Shown piece by piece: positions 22,566 through 29,701 of a stretch of DNA of 29,701 bases. Numbering within the stretch: the stretch's first letter is position 1; each line of letters opens with the position of its first letter. The position numbers and the translations under genes are program-made. This stretch comes from Prevotella sp. UBA3675 (GTDB taxonomy: Bacteria; Bacteroidota; Bacteroidia; Bacteroidales; Bacteroidaceae). The notes below the pieces were generated by a model that saw only the letters and a program-made list of their open reading frames with translations, was not told where the DNA came from and made no database searches. The stretch lies in NCBI GenBank assembly GCA_002372235.1, contig DFJI01000028.1:1-29701 (forward strand), in the 5' to 3' direction.

Positions 22566-25346
22566 ATGAAACAAGACCGATATCGGATATGGGTAATCAT
22601 AATGGCTGCGCTCTTCATGCCAGCCCGACTGGCGGCCCAGGTGGCCGACCCAAGTGCCCTACCCGACCATTCTATCAACCAATTCACGGAGAAGCATCCG
22701 CTCATCTACGAAGACTCTTGGGACTTGTGGCCCTATGCCTTCATGAACGAGCGAGGCGAGCCAGACGGCTATAATGTTGACCTCGTCAGGAAATTGATGC
22801 ACGAGCTCAACATTCCCTATATCATCAAGCTGAAAGAACGACAGAAGGCGCTGCAGGACATGAAGGAAGGCACCGCCCATCTGACAATGGGCATGGAAGC
22901 CAACTTCCACGATTCCTACGGATACTATGGAAAAAGCTCCATCCAGCTGTTCACCCACAGCGTACTGACCCCGCTCAATCTTCCTGTCACCCTGCGCAAT
23001 GAGCACGACCTTTCCAACCAAAAAGTCATCGTGCACTTACGAAGCTATAGTCACCACCTGATGGAAGAAAAGGGTTGGGGACAGAACGCCATTCCCTTCA
23101 ACGACATGAAAGAGGCCGTTCAGAAAGTGAGCAAGGAGGGGCAAGGACAGATTCTGTGGAACACGGCTTCGCTGAAGTGGCTGCTCCGCATGTATCATAT
23201 CACGAACCTGCAACTGACTGCCGTTGACATGCCTCACGGCGAATATAAGTTCATTTCGAACGACACCGTGCTGCTGGACCGGCTGGACAGGGCCTTCGCC
23301 AAGATTCGGGCCAACGGACAACTGGAAGAATTGCAAACGAAATGGTTCTATCCCGAAAGAAAGGAATCGGGCATTCCATCATGGGTGTGGTATGTCACCA
23401 ATGTTATTGTTTGCGTGGCCTTTGCGCTCATTCTGCTCTTTTTTATTTACAAGTACCGCGAGAGACGCATGAACGCGCTGGCCCGCCATCGCACCCACCG
23501 GCTATCACTCATTTTGCAGACCTGTGGCGTGCGCATCTGGACCTACGATGTTGAGACTCAGCAGTTCACCTGGATGAATCGTAACGGCCAGCCCTTGCGC
23601 GTGTATAACAGTCTGGAGTTTGCCCGTCGTTATCAGTATCAGGACTATGTGCGACTTTACGACAGCATACAGCAAATCGTGAACTGCCAGAAAGAGACCG
23701 TCACACTGGAGCTGAACGACCAGGACGACGATGAAGAAGAAGACCTGAAGACCGAACGCACTTACCGCGTGGTGCTTTCCATCCTGCGCAGCCAACGGGG
23801 AAAGCCGTCTGTGATCATCGGCACACGCATCGACATCACCGACGAACTGAACAAGCAGCAAGAGACCAAGAAGCAGCTCATGCGCTATCAATCGGTGTTC
23901 AACACTACGACGGTTGACATGTCCTACTATGACGAACGAGGCTATCTGACCAACATGAACGAACGGGCACAGCAAACATTCCACATCAAACTGGAAGATG
24001 CCATCAGGAAGAAAATCAACATCTGGGACACCATAGGCATAGAAGGAGAGGATGCACTGGAGCCGCGCTACATGACTCGCATAGGAGTCGTAGCCGAAAA
24101 TCCCATCTACTACGAGTGCCAACAGCAGCCGGTGCGCAACAAGAACGGCGAGCTGCTCTGTATCTACAGCACAGGAAGGTGTGTGAACGAAGTGGTACAC
24201 ACCTACCACCAAATCAAGGAAAGCATCGAGAAACTGCAGATGGCCACCAATGAGGTGACCGACTACATCAAGAACATCAACTACGTACTGGGAGTGGGCG
24301 GTGTGCGCCTCGCCGAGTACTCGCCCGACACGCATACGCTCACCATCTTCAAAGGTCTGAACACGGTGCAGCTCACGCTCACCCAGTCGAGATGCATGGC
24401 TTTCGTTGACGACTCATCGAAGAAGGCGGCCACGAAGATGCTCAACAACATGGATAGCCGAAAGGACAAGGCCATTGAGCTCGAGGTGAAGACTCCCATC
24501 CGCCGGAAGGGCATCCCCCTGTTCTTGCAGTTCCACTTCATCCCGGCCTACGACGAGCAAGGACGTGTGCAGCACTACTTCGGGCTGTGCCGGGACATCA
24601 GCGAACTGAGACACACCCACATCCTGTTAGAGAAAGAGACGGCCCGCGCTCAGGAAGTGGAGAACCTGAAGAACTCGTTCCTGCGCAACATGAGCTACGA
24701 GATTCGCACGCCGCTCAATGCGGTCGTGGGCTTTGCCGAACTGTTCGAACAGGAACACGCCCCGGAAGACGAGCCGCTGTTCATCCGAGAAATCAAGGAC
24801 AACTCGAAACGCCTGCTGAACCTCATCAACGACATCCTGTTCCTCTCGCGCCTTGATGCCCACATGATTGAGTTCAACCGCCAGCCCACCGACTTCGCAC
24901 AAACATTTGAAGGCTATTGCAACATGGGATGGGCCAACTTCCAGAGAGAGGGGGTCGTCTATAAAGTGGAGAACCACTACGATCAATTAGTGGTTGACAT
25001 CGACGACACCAACATGGGCCGCATCATTGAGCAGGTGACGGCAAACGCTGCCGAGCACACGCTGAAAGGCATGGTCAGGGCACGCTACGACTACATAGGC
25101 GACAAGCTGCTGATTGCCATCGAGGACACCGGGATCGGCATGTCGAAGAAGACGCTCTCGCAGGCATACGAGCGCTTCGCCAGCAATGCCACCTCGGGCA
25201 CAGGGCTCGGACTCCCCATCTGCAAGGAGCTGGTGGAACAGCTGGGCGGCAGCATCGACATCAGTTCAGAGAAAGGCAAAGGCACTACGGTATGGATCAC
25301 CATGCCCTGCCAGATTATCTCTATTATAAGAAAGAAAGACTTTTGA
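22566..25346 (+). CDS. Membrane sensor kinase-like protein, phospho-acceptor His replaced by Tyr
   Basis: A 926-residue protein. Signal peptide to about 25; periplasmic SBP_bac_3-like solute-binding domain (about 42-265: WPYAFMNERGEPDGYNVDLV, ending TKWFYPER); membrane helix 274-296; at least three PAS-like domains (about 310-690); a HisKA helix pair from about 690; and an ATPase domain to the end. The H-box reads NMSYEIRTPLNAVVGF, with Tyr 711 (codon TAC, 24696-24698) where His is expected. The ATP site looks intact: NAAEHT, EDTGIGMS and SGTGLGLPICKEL. There is no receiver domain. It is a BvgS-like ligand sensor in architecture, but may be a pseudokinase or an allosteric partner of the next gene, which starts 2 bp after its stop. 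Confidence 0.88.
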   Translation: MKQDRYRIWVIIMAALFMPARLAAQVADPSALPDHSINQFTEKHPLIYEDSWDLWPYAFMNERGEPDGYNVDLVRKLMHELNIPYIIKLKERQKALQDMKEGTAHLTMGMEANFHDSYGYYGKSSIQLFTHSVLTPLNLPVTLRNEHDLSNQKVIVHLRSYSHHLMEEKGWGQNAIPFNDMKEAVQKVSKEGQGQILWNTASLKWLLRMYHITNLQLTAVDMPHGEYKFISNDTVLLDRLDRAFAKIRANGQLEELQTKWFYPERKESGIPSWVWYVTNVIVCVAFALILLFFIYKYRERRMNALARHRTHRLSLILQTCGVRIWTYDVETQQFTWMNRNGQPLRVYNSLEFARRYQYQDYVRLYDSIQQIVNCQKETVTLELNDQDDDEEEDLKTERTYRVVLSILRSQRGKPSVIIGTRIDITDELNKQQETKKQLMRYQSVFNTTTVDMSYYDERGYLTNMNERAQQTFHIKLEDAIRKKINIWDTIGIEGEDALEPRYMTRIGVVAENPIYYECQQQPVRNKNGELLCIYSTGRCVNEVVHTYHQIKESIEKLQMATNEVTDYIKNINYVLGVGGVRLAEYSPDTHTLTIFKGLNTVQLTLTQSRCMAFVDDSSKKAATKMLNNMDSRKDKAIELEVKTPIRRKGIPLFLQFHFIPAYDEQGRVQHYFGLCRDISELRHTHILLEKETARAQEVENLKNSFLRNMSYEIRTPLNAVVGFAELFEQEHAPEDEPLFIREIKDNSKRLLNLINDILFLSRLDAHMIEFNRQPTDFAQTFEGYCNMGWANFQREGVVYKVENHYDQLVVDIDDTNMGRIIEQVTANAAEHTLKGMVRARYDYIGDKLLIAIEDTGIGMSKKTLSQAYERFASNATSGTGLGLPICKELVEQLGGSIDISSEKGKGTTVWITMPCQIISIIRKKDF

Positions 25347-25348
25347 GC

Positions 25349-28129
25349 ATGAGCTATCTAAATCATACCACCTCACGGAGCTGGGCATCATGGCTGACCG
25401 CATGCCTCATGGCCCTGTTCATGCCCTTACATGCCGCTGCAGGTCTGTCAGAGCGCTACACCAAGGAGCACCCCCTCATCATCTTAGGCGAATGGGAAAT
25501 GGCGCCATACGAATACAGCAACATCTACGGCGTTGCATCGGGCTATCACATCGACCTGCTCGACCTCATTCTGAACCGTCTCAACATTCCCCACCAGTAT
25601 GTCATGAAGGACTGGCAGCAGTCTGCCGAAGCCTTCGAGCGAGGAGAAGGACAGCTCATCTTCGACCCTGTCGGAGCCTATCGGGATGCGCCCTATTACA
25701 GTTCGCGAACCGTAGTGGCCGACTATCGCCTGAAGCTGGCTTACAAGAAGGGGCACCACGCTGCACACAGTGCTGACGAGCTGGTGGGGAAGAAGGTCAT
25801 CATCCGGTCGAACGACCTCATGGCGCTCTCGGCTCTCGACACGGCGAGCACTCACATCGTTCCCGAACAGCACTCAGCCAAGAATGCGCTCGCGGGCCTC
25901 ATGGCCGACGACTACGACTATTTCCTCTGGGCCGAAGAGTCCTTGAGATGGAAAATCAAGGAGATGGGCCTCGACGACCATATCGTGATGTGCAACTTCG
26001 AGAGCCCGGCTTATGAGATTCACTTCGCAAGCCTGGACAGCGAACTGATCAATGAGCTCGACGACCAGTATGCACGCATCGACCAGAACGGCGGCTTCAA
26101 CACCCTGCGCGACAAGTGGTTCCACCCCGAACGCATCCATAACGACACATCGCCCGTAGCCATCTATATCGCCATTGGCATTCTGCTGTTCTCAGTTGTT
26201 CTCTGGCTGCTCATCAGGGTAATCATCAAACGGCTCAGGAAGGTGAGTCAGCAAAACACCGACATGGAGAACATGATGCGCGAGGCACTAAGCATGAGCA
26301 ACTATGGGGTGATGGCTTATCATGTGAAGCCCGACAGATTCAGCAACCTGCACGGCAGCACCTTGCCTGAACAGGGGCTCACGCTGAGCGAGTTCATCGA
26401 GAGGATACACTCCGACGACCAGCACAAGGTGTCGCAGGAGATGCACAGGCTCATTGCGGGCAAAGCCGATGCCTGGGAGATGGACTATCAATGGAACGCT
26501 GCTGCAGACGGCACTCCGAAGTGGATTTTCATTCATGGGCATGCCATTGCCGAGAAGGACGACAGCAACCACACACAGCTGATCCAGTGTACGGTGAAAG
26601 ACGTGACAAAGGAGTTTGAGCAGGAGCGCAAGGACAGCGACCTAGCCAACAAGTACGCCCAGCTGTTCGAAGCAACCCTCGTAGGCATGTCGTACTACGA
26701 CAAAGACGGCAGGCTTATCGAACTGAACGAGAACATGCGCAAGCTGTGCGGATTCGACGAGGAAGGCGGGGACTTCTTCCGAAAGGCCAGCCTGTTCGAA
26801 GTGCCGCTTTTCAAAGACGATGTCGATCCTAAGAATCCTTATCACATACATGCCTGCCAGCACATGCATTATGCCGAGGCCGGGCTCGACAAGTACATAG
26901 AATACCGCATCCTGCCCACCTACGACGAAAGCGGCGAACTGCAATACTATGTGGTCACGGCACGCGACATCACGGACGAGAGAGAGATGTATATGAAGCA
27001 GTATCGCCACGACAAGGAGCTGCAGAAGGCCAACGCCATGACCACGCAGTACGAGATGGAGCTGCGCTACCTGCTGAAGAACTGCGACATGTGGGTGTGG
27101 CGCAGTGACCTGCAGGAGCAGACCATCGCCTTCTCGCGCTCACTGAAGAAAGCCGACTATATAGAGACATTCCAGGAGTTCTCCGACAGTCTCTTTGCCA
27201 ACGGGAAAGCAGAGACCCTGAAGGCTTTCAACAACCTCGAAGGGTCGTCAGACAATTTCAACGTCAATGCTCACTTCAAGCACACGCCGGCCAACCCCAA
27301 AGAGCAATGGATGAGCATCAGCGGCATACCCGTCTTCAATGAGGACGGCACGCTGAAAGGCCACTTCGGCATTCTGCGCGACATCACATCGCTCATCGAG
27401 GTGCAGGAGAAGCTGAAGCAGGAGACCTATCGGGCAGAGGACTCTGGCAAGCTGAAGAGCGTGTTCTTAGCCAACATGACGCACGAGATTCGCACGCCGC
27501 TCAATGCCATCGTGGGCTTTAGCGACCTGTTGCAGGTCATCGACGATCCGCAGGAGCGGAAGGAGTTCATACGCATCATCCGCAACAACTGCGACATGCT
27601 CATCCGGCTCATCGACGACATTATCGAGGCATCGAACATGAATCAGAAAGCGCTGACCATCGAGCCCGTTGAGGTCGATTTCGCCGTCGCCTTCAACGAC
27701 ATCTGCCAGACACTGGCGCAACGGGTGCAGGAGCCTGGCGTGCAGTTCATCGTTGACAATCCATATAAGCAGCTGCTCACCCGCGTGGATAAGGGCCGAC
27801 TGCAACAGGTCATCACCAACTTCACCACCAATGCGGTGAAATACACGCATCAGGGCCACATCAAGGTGGGCTACAGCTATGTGGATGGCGGCATACGCAT
27901 GTACTGCGAGGACACCGGCGCCGGCATTCCTAAGGAGAAACAGAGCATCGTGTTCGAGCGGTTCGTCAAGCTGAACGACTTCGTGCAAGGCACGGGACTG
28001 GGGCTCAGCATCTGCAAGAGCATTGCCGACCGCTGCGGCGGACGTATCGGTATCGACAGCGAAGGCGAGGGCAAAGGCTCAACCTTCTGGATATGGGTTC
28101 CCTGCGAAGCCAAAGAAATCACCGAATAA
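25349..28129 (+). CDS. Membrane sensor histidine kinase with solute-binding sensor domain
   Basis: A 926-residue protein, exactly as long as its upstream neighbour. I chose the ATG at 25349, 2 bp after the previous stop, because it gives a normal signal peptide (about 1-31); an in-frame ATG at 25292 would add 19 charged residues. Domains: SBP_bac_3-like sensor (about 40-262, ending DKWFHPER), membrane helix (about 266-290), PAS-like domains (about 305-690), HisKA with NMTHEIRTPLNAIVGF (His 712, codon 27482-27484), and HATPase with NAVKYT, EDTGAGIP and QGTGLGLSICKS. Autophosphorylation is expected. Its response regulator is not in the window. It probably arose by tandem duplication with the preceding gene. 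Confidence 0.9.
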   Translation: MSYLNHTTSRSWASWLTACLMALFMPLHAAAGLSERYTKEHPLIILGEWEMAPYEYSNIYGVASGYHIDLLDLILNRLNIPHQYVMKDWQQSAEAFERGEGQLIFDPVGAYRDAPYYSSRTVVADYRLKLAYKKGHHAAHSADELVGKKVIIRSNDLMALSALDTASTHIVPEQHSAKNALAGLMADDYDYFLWAEESLRWKIKEMGLDDHIVMCNFESPAYEIHFASLDSELINELDDQYARIDQNGGFNTLRDKWFHPERIHNDTSPVAIYIAIGILLFSVVLWLLIRVIIKRLRKVSQQNTDMENMMREALSMSNYGVMAYHVKPDRFSNLHGSTLPEQGLTLSEFIERIHSDDQHKVSQEMHRLIAGKADAWEMDYQWNAAADGTPKWIFIHGHAIAEKDDSNHTQLIQCTVKDVTKEFEQERKDSDLANKYAQLFEATLVGMSYYDKDGRLIELNENMRKLCGFDEEGGDFFRKASLFEVPLFKDDVDPKNPYHIHACQHMHYAEAGLDKYIEYRILPTYDESGELQYYVVTARDITDEREMYMKQYRHDKELQKANAMTTQYEMELRYLLKNCDMWVWRSDLQEQTIAFSRSLKKADYIETFQEFSDSLFANGKAETLKAFNNLEGSSDNFNVNAHFKHTPANPKEQWMSISGIPVFNEDGTLKGHFGILRDITSLIEVQEKLKQETYRAEDSGKLKSVFLANMTHEIRTPLNAIVGFSDLLQVIDDPQERKEFIRIIRNNCDMLIRLIDDIIEASNMNQKALTIEPVEVDFAVAFNDICQTLAQRVQEPGVQFIVDNPYKQLLTRVDKGRLQQVITNFTTNAVKYTHQGHIKVGYSYVDGGIRMYCEDTGAGIPKEKQSIVFERFVKLNDFVQGTGLGLSICKSIADRCGGRIGIDSEGEGKGSTFWIWVPCEAKEITE

Positions 28130-28174
28130 GAACAAAACTGAATCTTTTACAACTTCTATTGATACACACAAACT

Positions 28175-29047
28175 ATGCAGACAAGCAAATACATGTTAGC
28201 CAATGAGCGCGACTCACTGTGGGGGCTCACCGTCACCACCATCGGTCACGAGAAGATTGAACCGTTCGAATCCTATCCCACCAAGGGACATGCCGACGGC
28301 TACTATTTCGACTTGGAGAAGGGACGCACGCTGAACGAGTTCCAACTGCTCTACAATCCTGAGGGCGAGGGGGTGTTCCACAGCGCATCCGTCAAGGAGG
28401 CTCACCTGCGTCCCGGCGACATGTTCCTGCTCTTCCCCGGCGAGTGGCATTCCTACCACCCCACCCCTCACATGGGATGGGAGAGCTACTGGATAGGCTT
28501 TCGCGGACAGAACATGGACGACCGCGTGAAGGCCGGCTTCCTGTCGCCCGTGAAGCCCATCTATCACATCGGCTACTCTGCCGACATCGTGGGGCTCTAC
28601 AAGCAGGCATACGATGCCGCGCTCGAAGAGGCCGCCTACACCCAGCAGTTGTTGGCTGGCATCGTGAACCACTTGGTGGGCCGCATGTACTCATTAGAGC
28701 GCAACATCCAGCTCATGTCGCGCAATCAGGCCCATGTCAATCTCATCAGCAAGGCCCAGCTGCGCATCCGCGAGTCGTTGGAGAGCTCGCTCACCATTCA
28801 GCAGGTGGCCGAGGAGTTAGGCGTGAGCTACAGCAACTTCCGCAAGCTGTTCAAGGAATACACGGGTCTCTCCCCAGCCGTCTATCAGCAGGACCTGCGC
28901 CTGCAGCGTGCCAAGGAGCTGCTTTCCACCACCAGCATGAGCATCAAGGAGATTGCCTATCAGCTGAACTTCGAGTCGCCCGACTACTTCTCGGCCAAGT
29001 TCAAGAACAAGACTGGTCATCGCCCCAGCGAGCTGAGGAATCAGTGA
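28175..29047 (+). CDS. AraC-family transcriptional regulator
   Basis: A 290-residue cytoplasmic regulator. The N-terminal cupin-like ligand domain (about 15-165) contains LRPGDMFLLFPGEWHSYHP and GWESYWIGFRG. The C-terminal 100 residues are an AraC-type double helix-turn-helix: LTIQQVAEELGVSYSNFRKLFKEYTGLSP, then MSIKEIAYQLNFESPDYFSAKFKNKTGHRPSELR. There is no receiver domain. It follows the second kinase by 45 bp with no promoter element between them, so it is probably the last gene of the cluster. The sugar-responsive AraC type suggests control of a carbohydrate locus; the upstream iterons are a possible target, but this is inference. Confidence 0.92.
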   Translation: MQTSKYMLANERDSLWGLTVTTIGHEKIEPFESYPTKGHADGYYFDLEKGRTLNEFQLLYNPEGEGVFHSASVKEAHLRPGDMFLLFPGEWHSYHPTPHMGWESYWIGFRGQNMDDRVKAGFLSPVKPIYHIGYSADIVGLYKQAYDAALEEAAYTQQLLAGIVNHLVGRMYSLERNIQLMSRNQAHVNLISKAQLRIRESLESSLTIQQVAEELGVSYSNFRKLFKEYTGLSPAVYQQDLRLQRAKELLSTTSMSIKEIAYQLNFESPDYFSAKFKNKTGHRPSELRNQ

Positions 29048-29191
29048 CCTCCCCCCCCCGTTTTCATCTATCTCTGGGGAAATTTTCTAATTGTTTCTGA
29101 ATATTATAATAATTTCTGTCCGCCCCACACACACTCGGGCTTGGAAAGAAAATTATGTCAATTACGAATGTTAGTGTCTAACAGGTATTGT
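29048..29191. other. Intergenic with C9 homopolymer
   Basis: Four bases after the AraC stop there is a run of nine C (29051-29059), followed by GGGG at 29078-29081 and AAATTTT. A weak C/G hairpin with a short T-tract could end transcription, but it is not a convincing terminator. Nothing else is recognised. Confidence 0.5.
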
Positions 29192-29434
29192 TTATTCTCC
29201 ATCGTGCAAGGGCTTTAGATCACGTTTTTCAAAATGATGACTTTCGCAGATCATCTGTTTAGCTTCATCGGCAGTCATCGGATTGTCATAGGGAGTTGCC
29301 AGGAACTGGCGTACGAACTCCTCGGCAGCCGTCAGCTGCTGTTCCTCGTCCTGCATCGTGTCAATAAGATAAGACACAACGGTCAGTTTCTGCTCACGAG
29401 TCATCTCGCGCATAATGCCCATATATGGTGCCAT
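29192..29434 (-). CDS. Small hypothetical protein
   Basis: An 80-residue acidic protein that I do not recognise. It has MREMTREQKLTVVSYLIDTM as a probable helix, an EEQQLTAAEEFVRQFL helix, and a tail with PMTADEAKQMICESHHF. There is no signal peptide or membrane segment. The start may be Met 1 (29434), Met 8 (29413) or Met 11 (29404). Small helical proteins of this type include antitoxin-like chaperones, but no toxin partner is visible downstream within 140 bp. A repeat array and a -7 element lie upstream, so the gene is plausibly expressed. Confidence 0.5.
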   Translation of the reverse strand: MAPYMGIMREMTREQKLTVVSYLIDTMQDEEQQLTAAEEFVRQFLATPYDNPMTADEAKQMICESHHFEKRDLKPLHDGE

Positions 29435-29457
29435 TGGGGTGTCTTTTCCTGAATACG

Positions 29458-29645
29458 GTTGACTCCTTTCAACCCTTGTTTTTTAACATTTGCTTATCCA
29501 TACGGAAAAAGTTGACTCGCTCTACTGGAAAAAGTTGACGACCATTACTGAGATGGTTGACTCTTTTGCTAAGAACGTTGACTTCCGACGGATATTGTTG
29601 ACTCTTCATACTATTTTCGTTGACTTCGTACTGATCTGGTTGACT
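29458..29645. repeat. Array of eight GTTGAC motifs with about 21-bp period
   Basis: GTTGAC begins at 29458, 29511, 29534, 29556, 29577, 29597, 29619 and 29639. Intervals are 53, then 23, 22, 21, 20, 22 and 20 bp. Seven of the eight extend to GTTGACTY. Spacer sequences differ, but TACTG or a near variant often follows 5-8 bp after the motif. The array fills most of the region upstream of the small gene at 29192-29434. The stretch 29646-29701 contains only the -7 element at 29670-29677. Confidence 0.9.
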
Positions 29646-29669
29646 CGCTCTCATCTCCGGCGTCAGCCC

Positions 29670-29677
29670 CAAAACTA
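29670..29677 (-). promoter_or_regulatory. Possible -7 element upstream of the GTTGAC array
   Basis: TAGTTTTG on the minus strand fits TAnnTTTG. Transcription would begin near 29666 and run through the whole array, placing AGTCAAC repeats in a 5' leader of about 230 nt before the small gene. Confidence 0.4.
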
Positions 29678-29701
29678 TGAAAAACACTCGGGGGGTGCCC
29701 T

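Noticed and set aside
25292..25348. Start of the second kinase inside the first kinase gene
   Set aside because: It would put 19 charged residues before the signal peptide; the ATG at 25349, 2 bp after the upstream stop, fits better.
29458..29645. CRISPR array
   Set aside because: The conserved part is only 6-8 bp, intervals vary from 20 to 53 bp, and there are no cas genes.
29469..29687. 72-codon open frame across the GTTGAC array (or 61 codons from 29654)
   Set aside because: The repeats are read in changing frames, so no peptide repeat is conserved; the open frame looks accidental. It could still act as a leader peptide, but nothing supports that.

Overview
The window looks like a chromosomal segment of a Bacteroidota bacterium, most likely Prevotellaceae (Prevotella or a close relative). 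Four things point there. Promoter-like sequences fit the Bacteroidota -7 element TAnnTTTG, some with a TTTG -33 element about 20 bp upstream, and no E. coli-like promoters stand out. A PorQ-cmk-ispH neighbourhood is present. One protease carries a C-terminal type IX secretion sorting domain. There are PAS/solute-binding-domain sensor kinases, DUF1573 and AAA-ATPase/PD-(D/E)XK proteins typical of the group. Assignments rest on reading the sequence and on motif recognition; no database search was run.

Layout. 1-259: 5' end of rhamnulokinase (minus). 485-1668 (minus): DoxX/MauE-type membrane protein with a thioredoxin-like end, followed by a tiny Cys-rich lipoprotein, with promoter and terminator. 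1865-3570 (plus): a 5'-nucleotidase split into two secreted proteins, closed by a strong terminator that abuts a tRNA-Ser(GGA) gene on the other strand. 3827-6381 (minus): TonB, polyprenyl diphosphate synthase and a TatD-family hydrolase. Divergent from this, 6537-8264 (plus): PorQ and cytidylate kinase, separated by nine 9-bp tandem repeats. 8363-12669 (minus): IspH, a T9SS-type subtilisin-like protease and a GH10 xylanase, apparently one operon. 12851-14392 (plus): AAA-ATPase-like/PD-(D/E)XK protein. 14461-22215 (minus): a large alpha-2-macroglobulin-like protein, a DUF1573 protein and the MeaB GTPase. 22566-29047 (plus): two tandem hybrid sensors of identical length (926 aa) and an AraC regulator. 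29192-29434 (minus): a small hypothetical gene preceded by an unusual repeat array.

How the parts relate. IspH and the prenyl synthase supply isoprenoids. PorQ belongs to the type IX secretion apparatus, and the S8 protease is a probable cargo. The xylanase indicates use of plant polysaccharide. Convergent gene pairs share clear bidirectional hairpin terminators (8299-8355 and 14406-14447).

Most interesting points. (1) In the tandem kinases the first has Tyr where the phospho-accepting His should be, while the second keeps His; no receiver-domain protein is nearby. (2) Three 16-bp near-palindromic iterons repeat with an exact 21-bp period upstream of these kinases. (3) Eight GTTGAC motifs, seven of them at 20-23 bp intervals, lie in the probable 5' leader of the last small gene. 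(4) Two genes have a -7 element placed so close to the ATG that a leaderless mRNA is predicted. (5) Short repeat families have been absorbed into coding sequence at several low-constraint sites.
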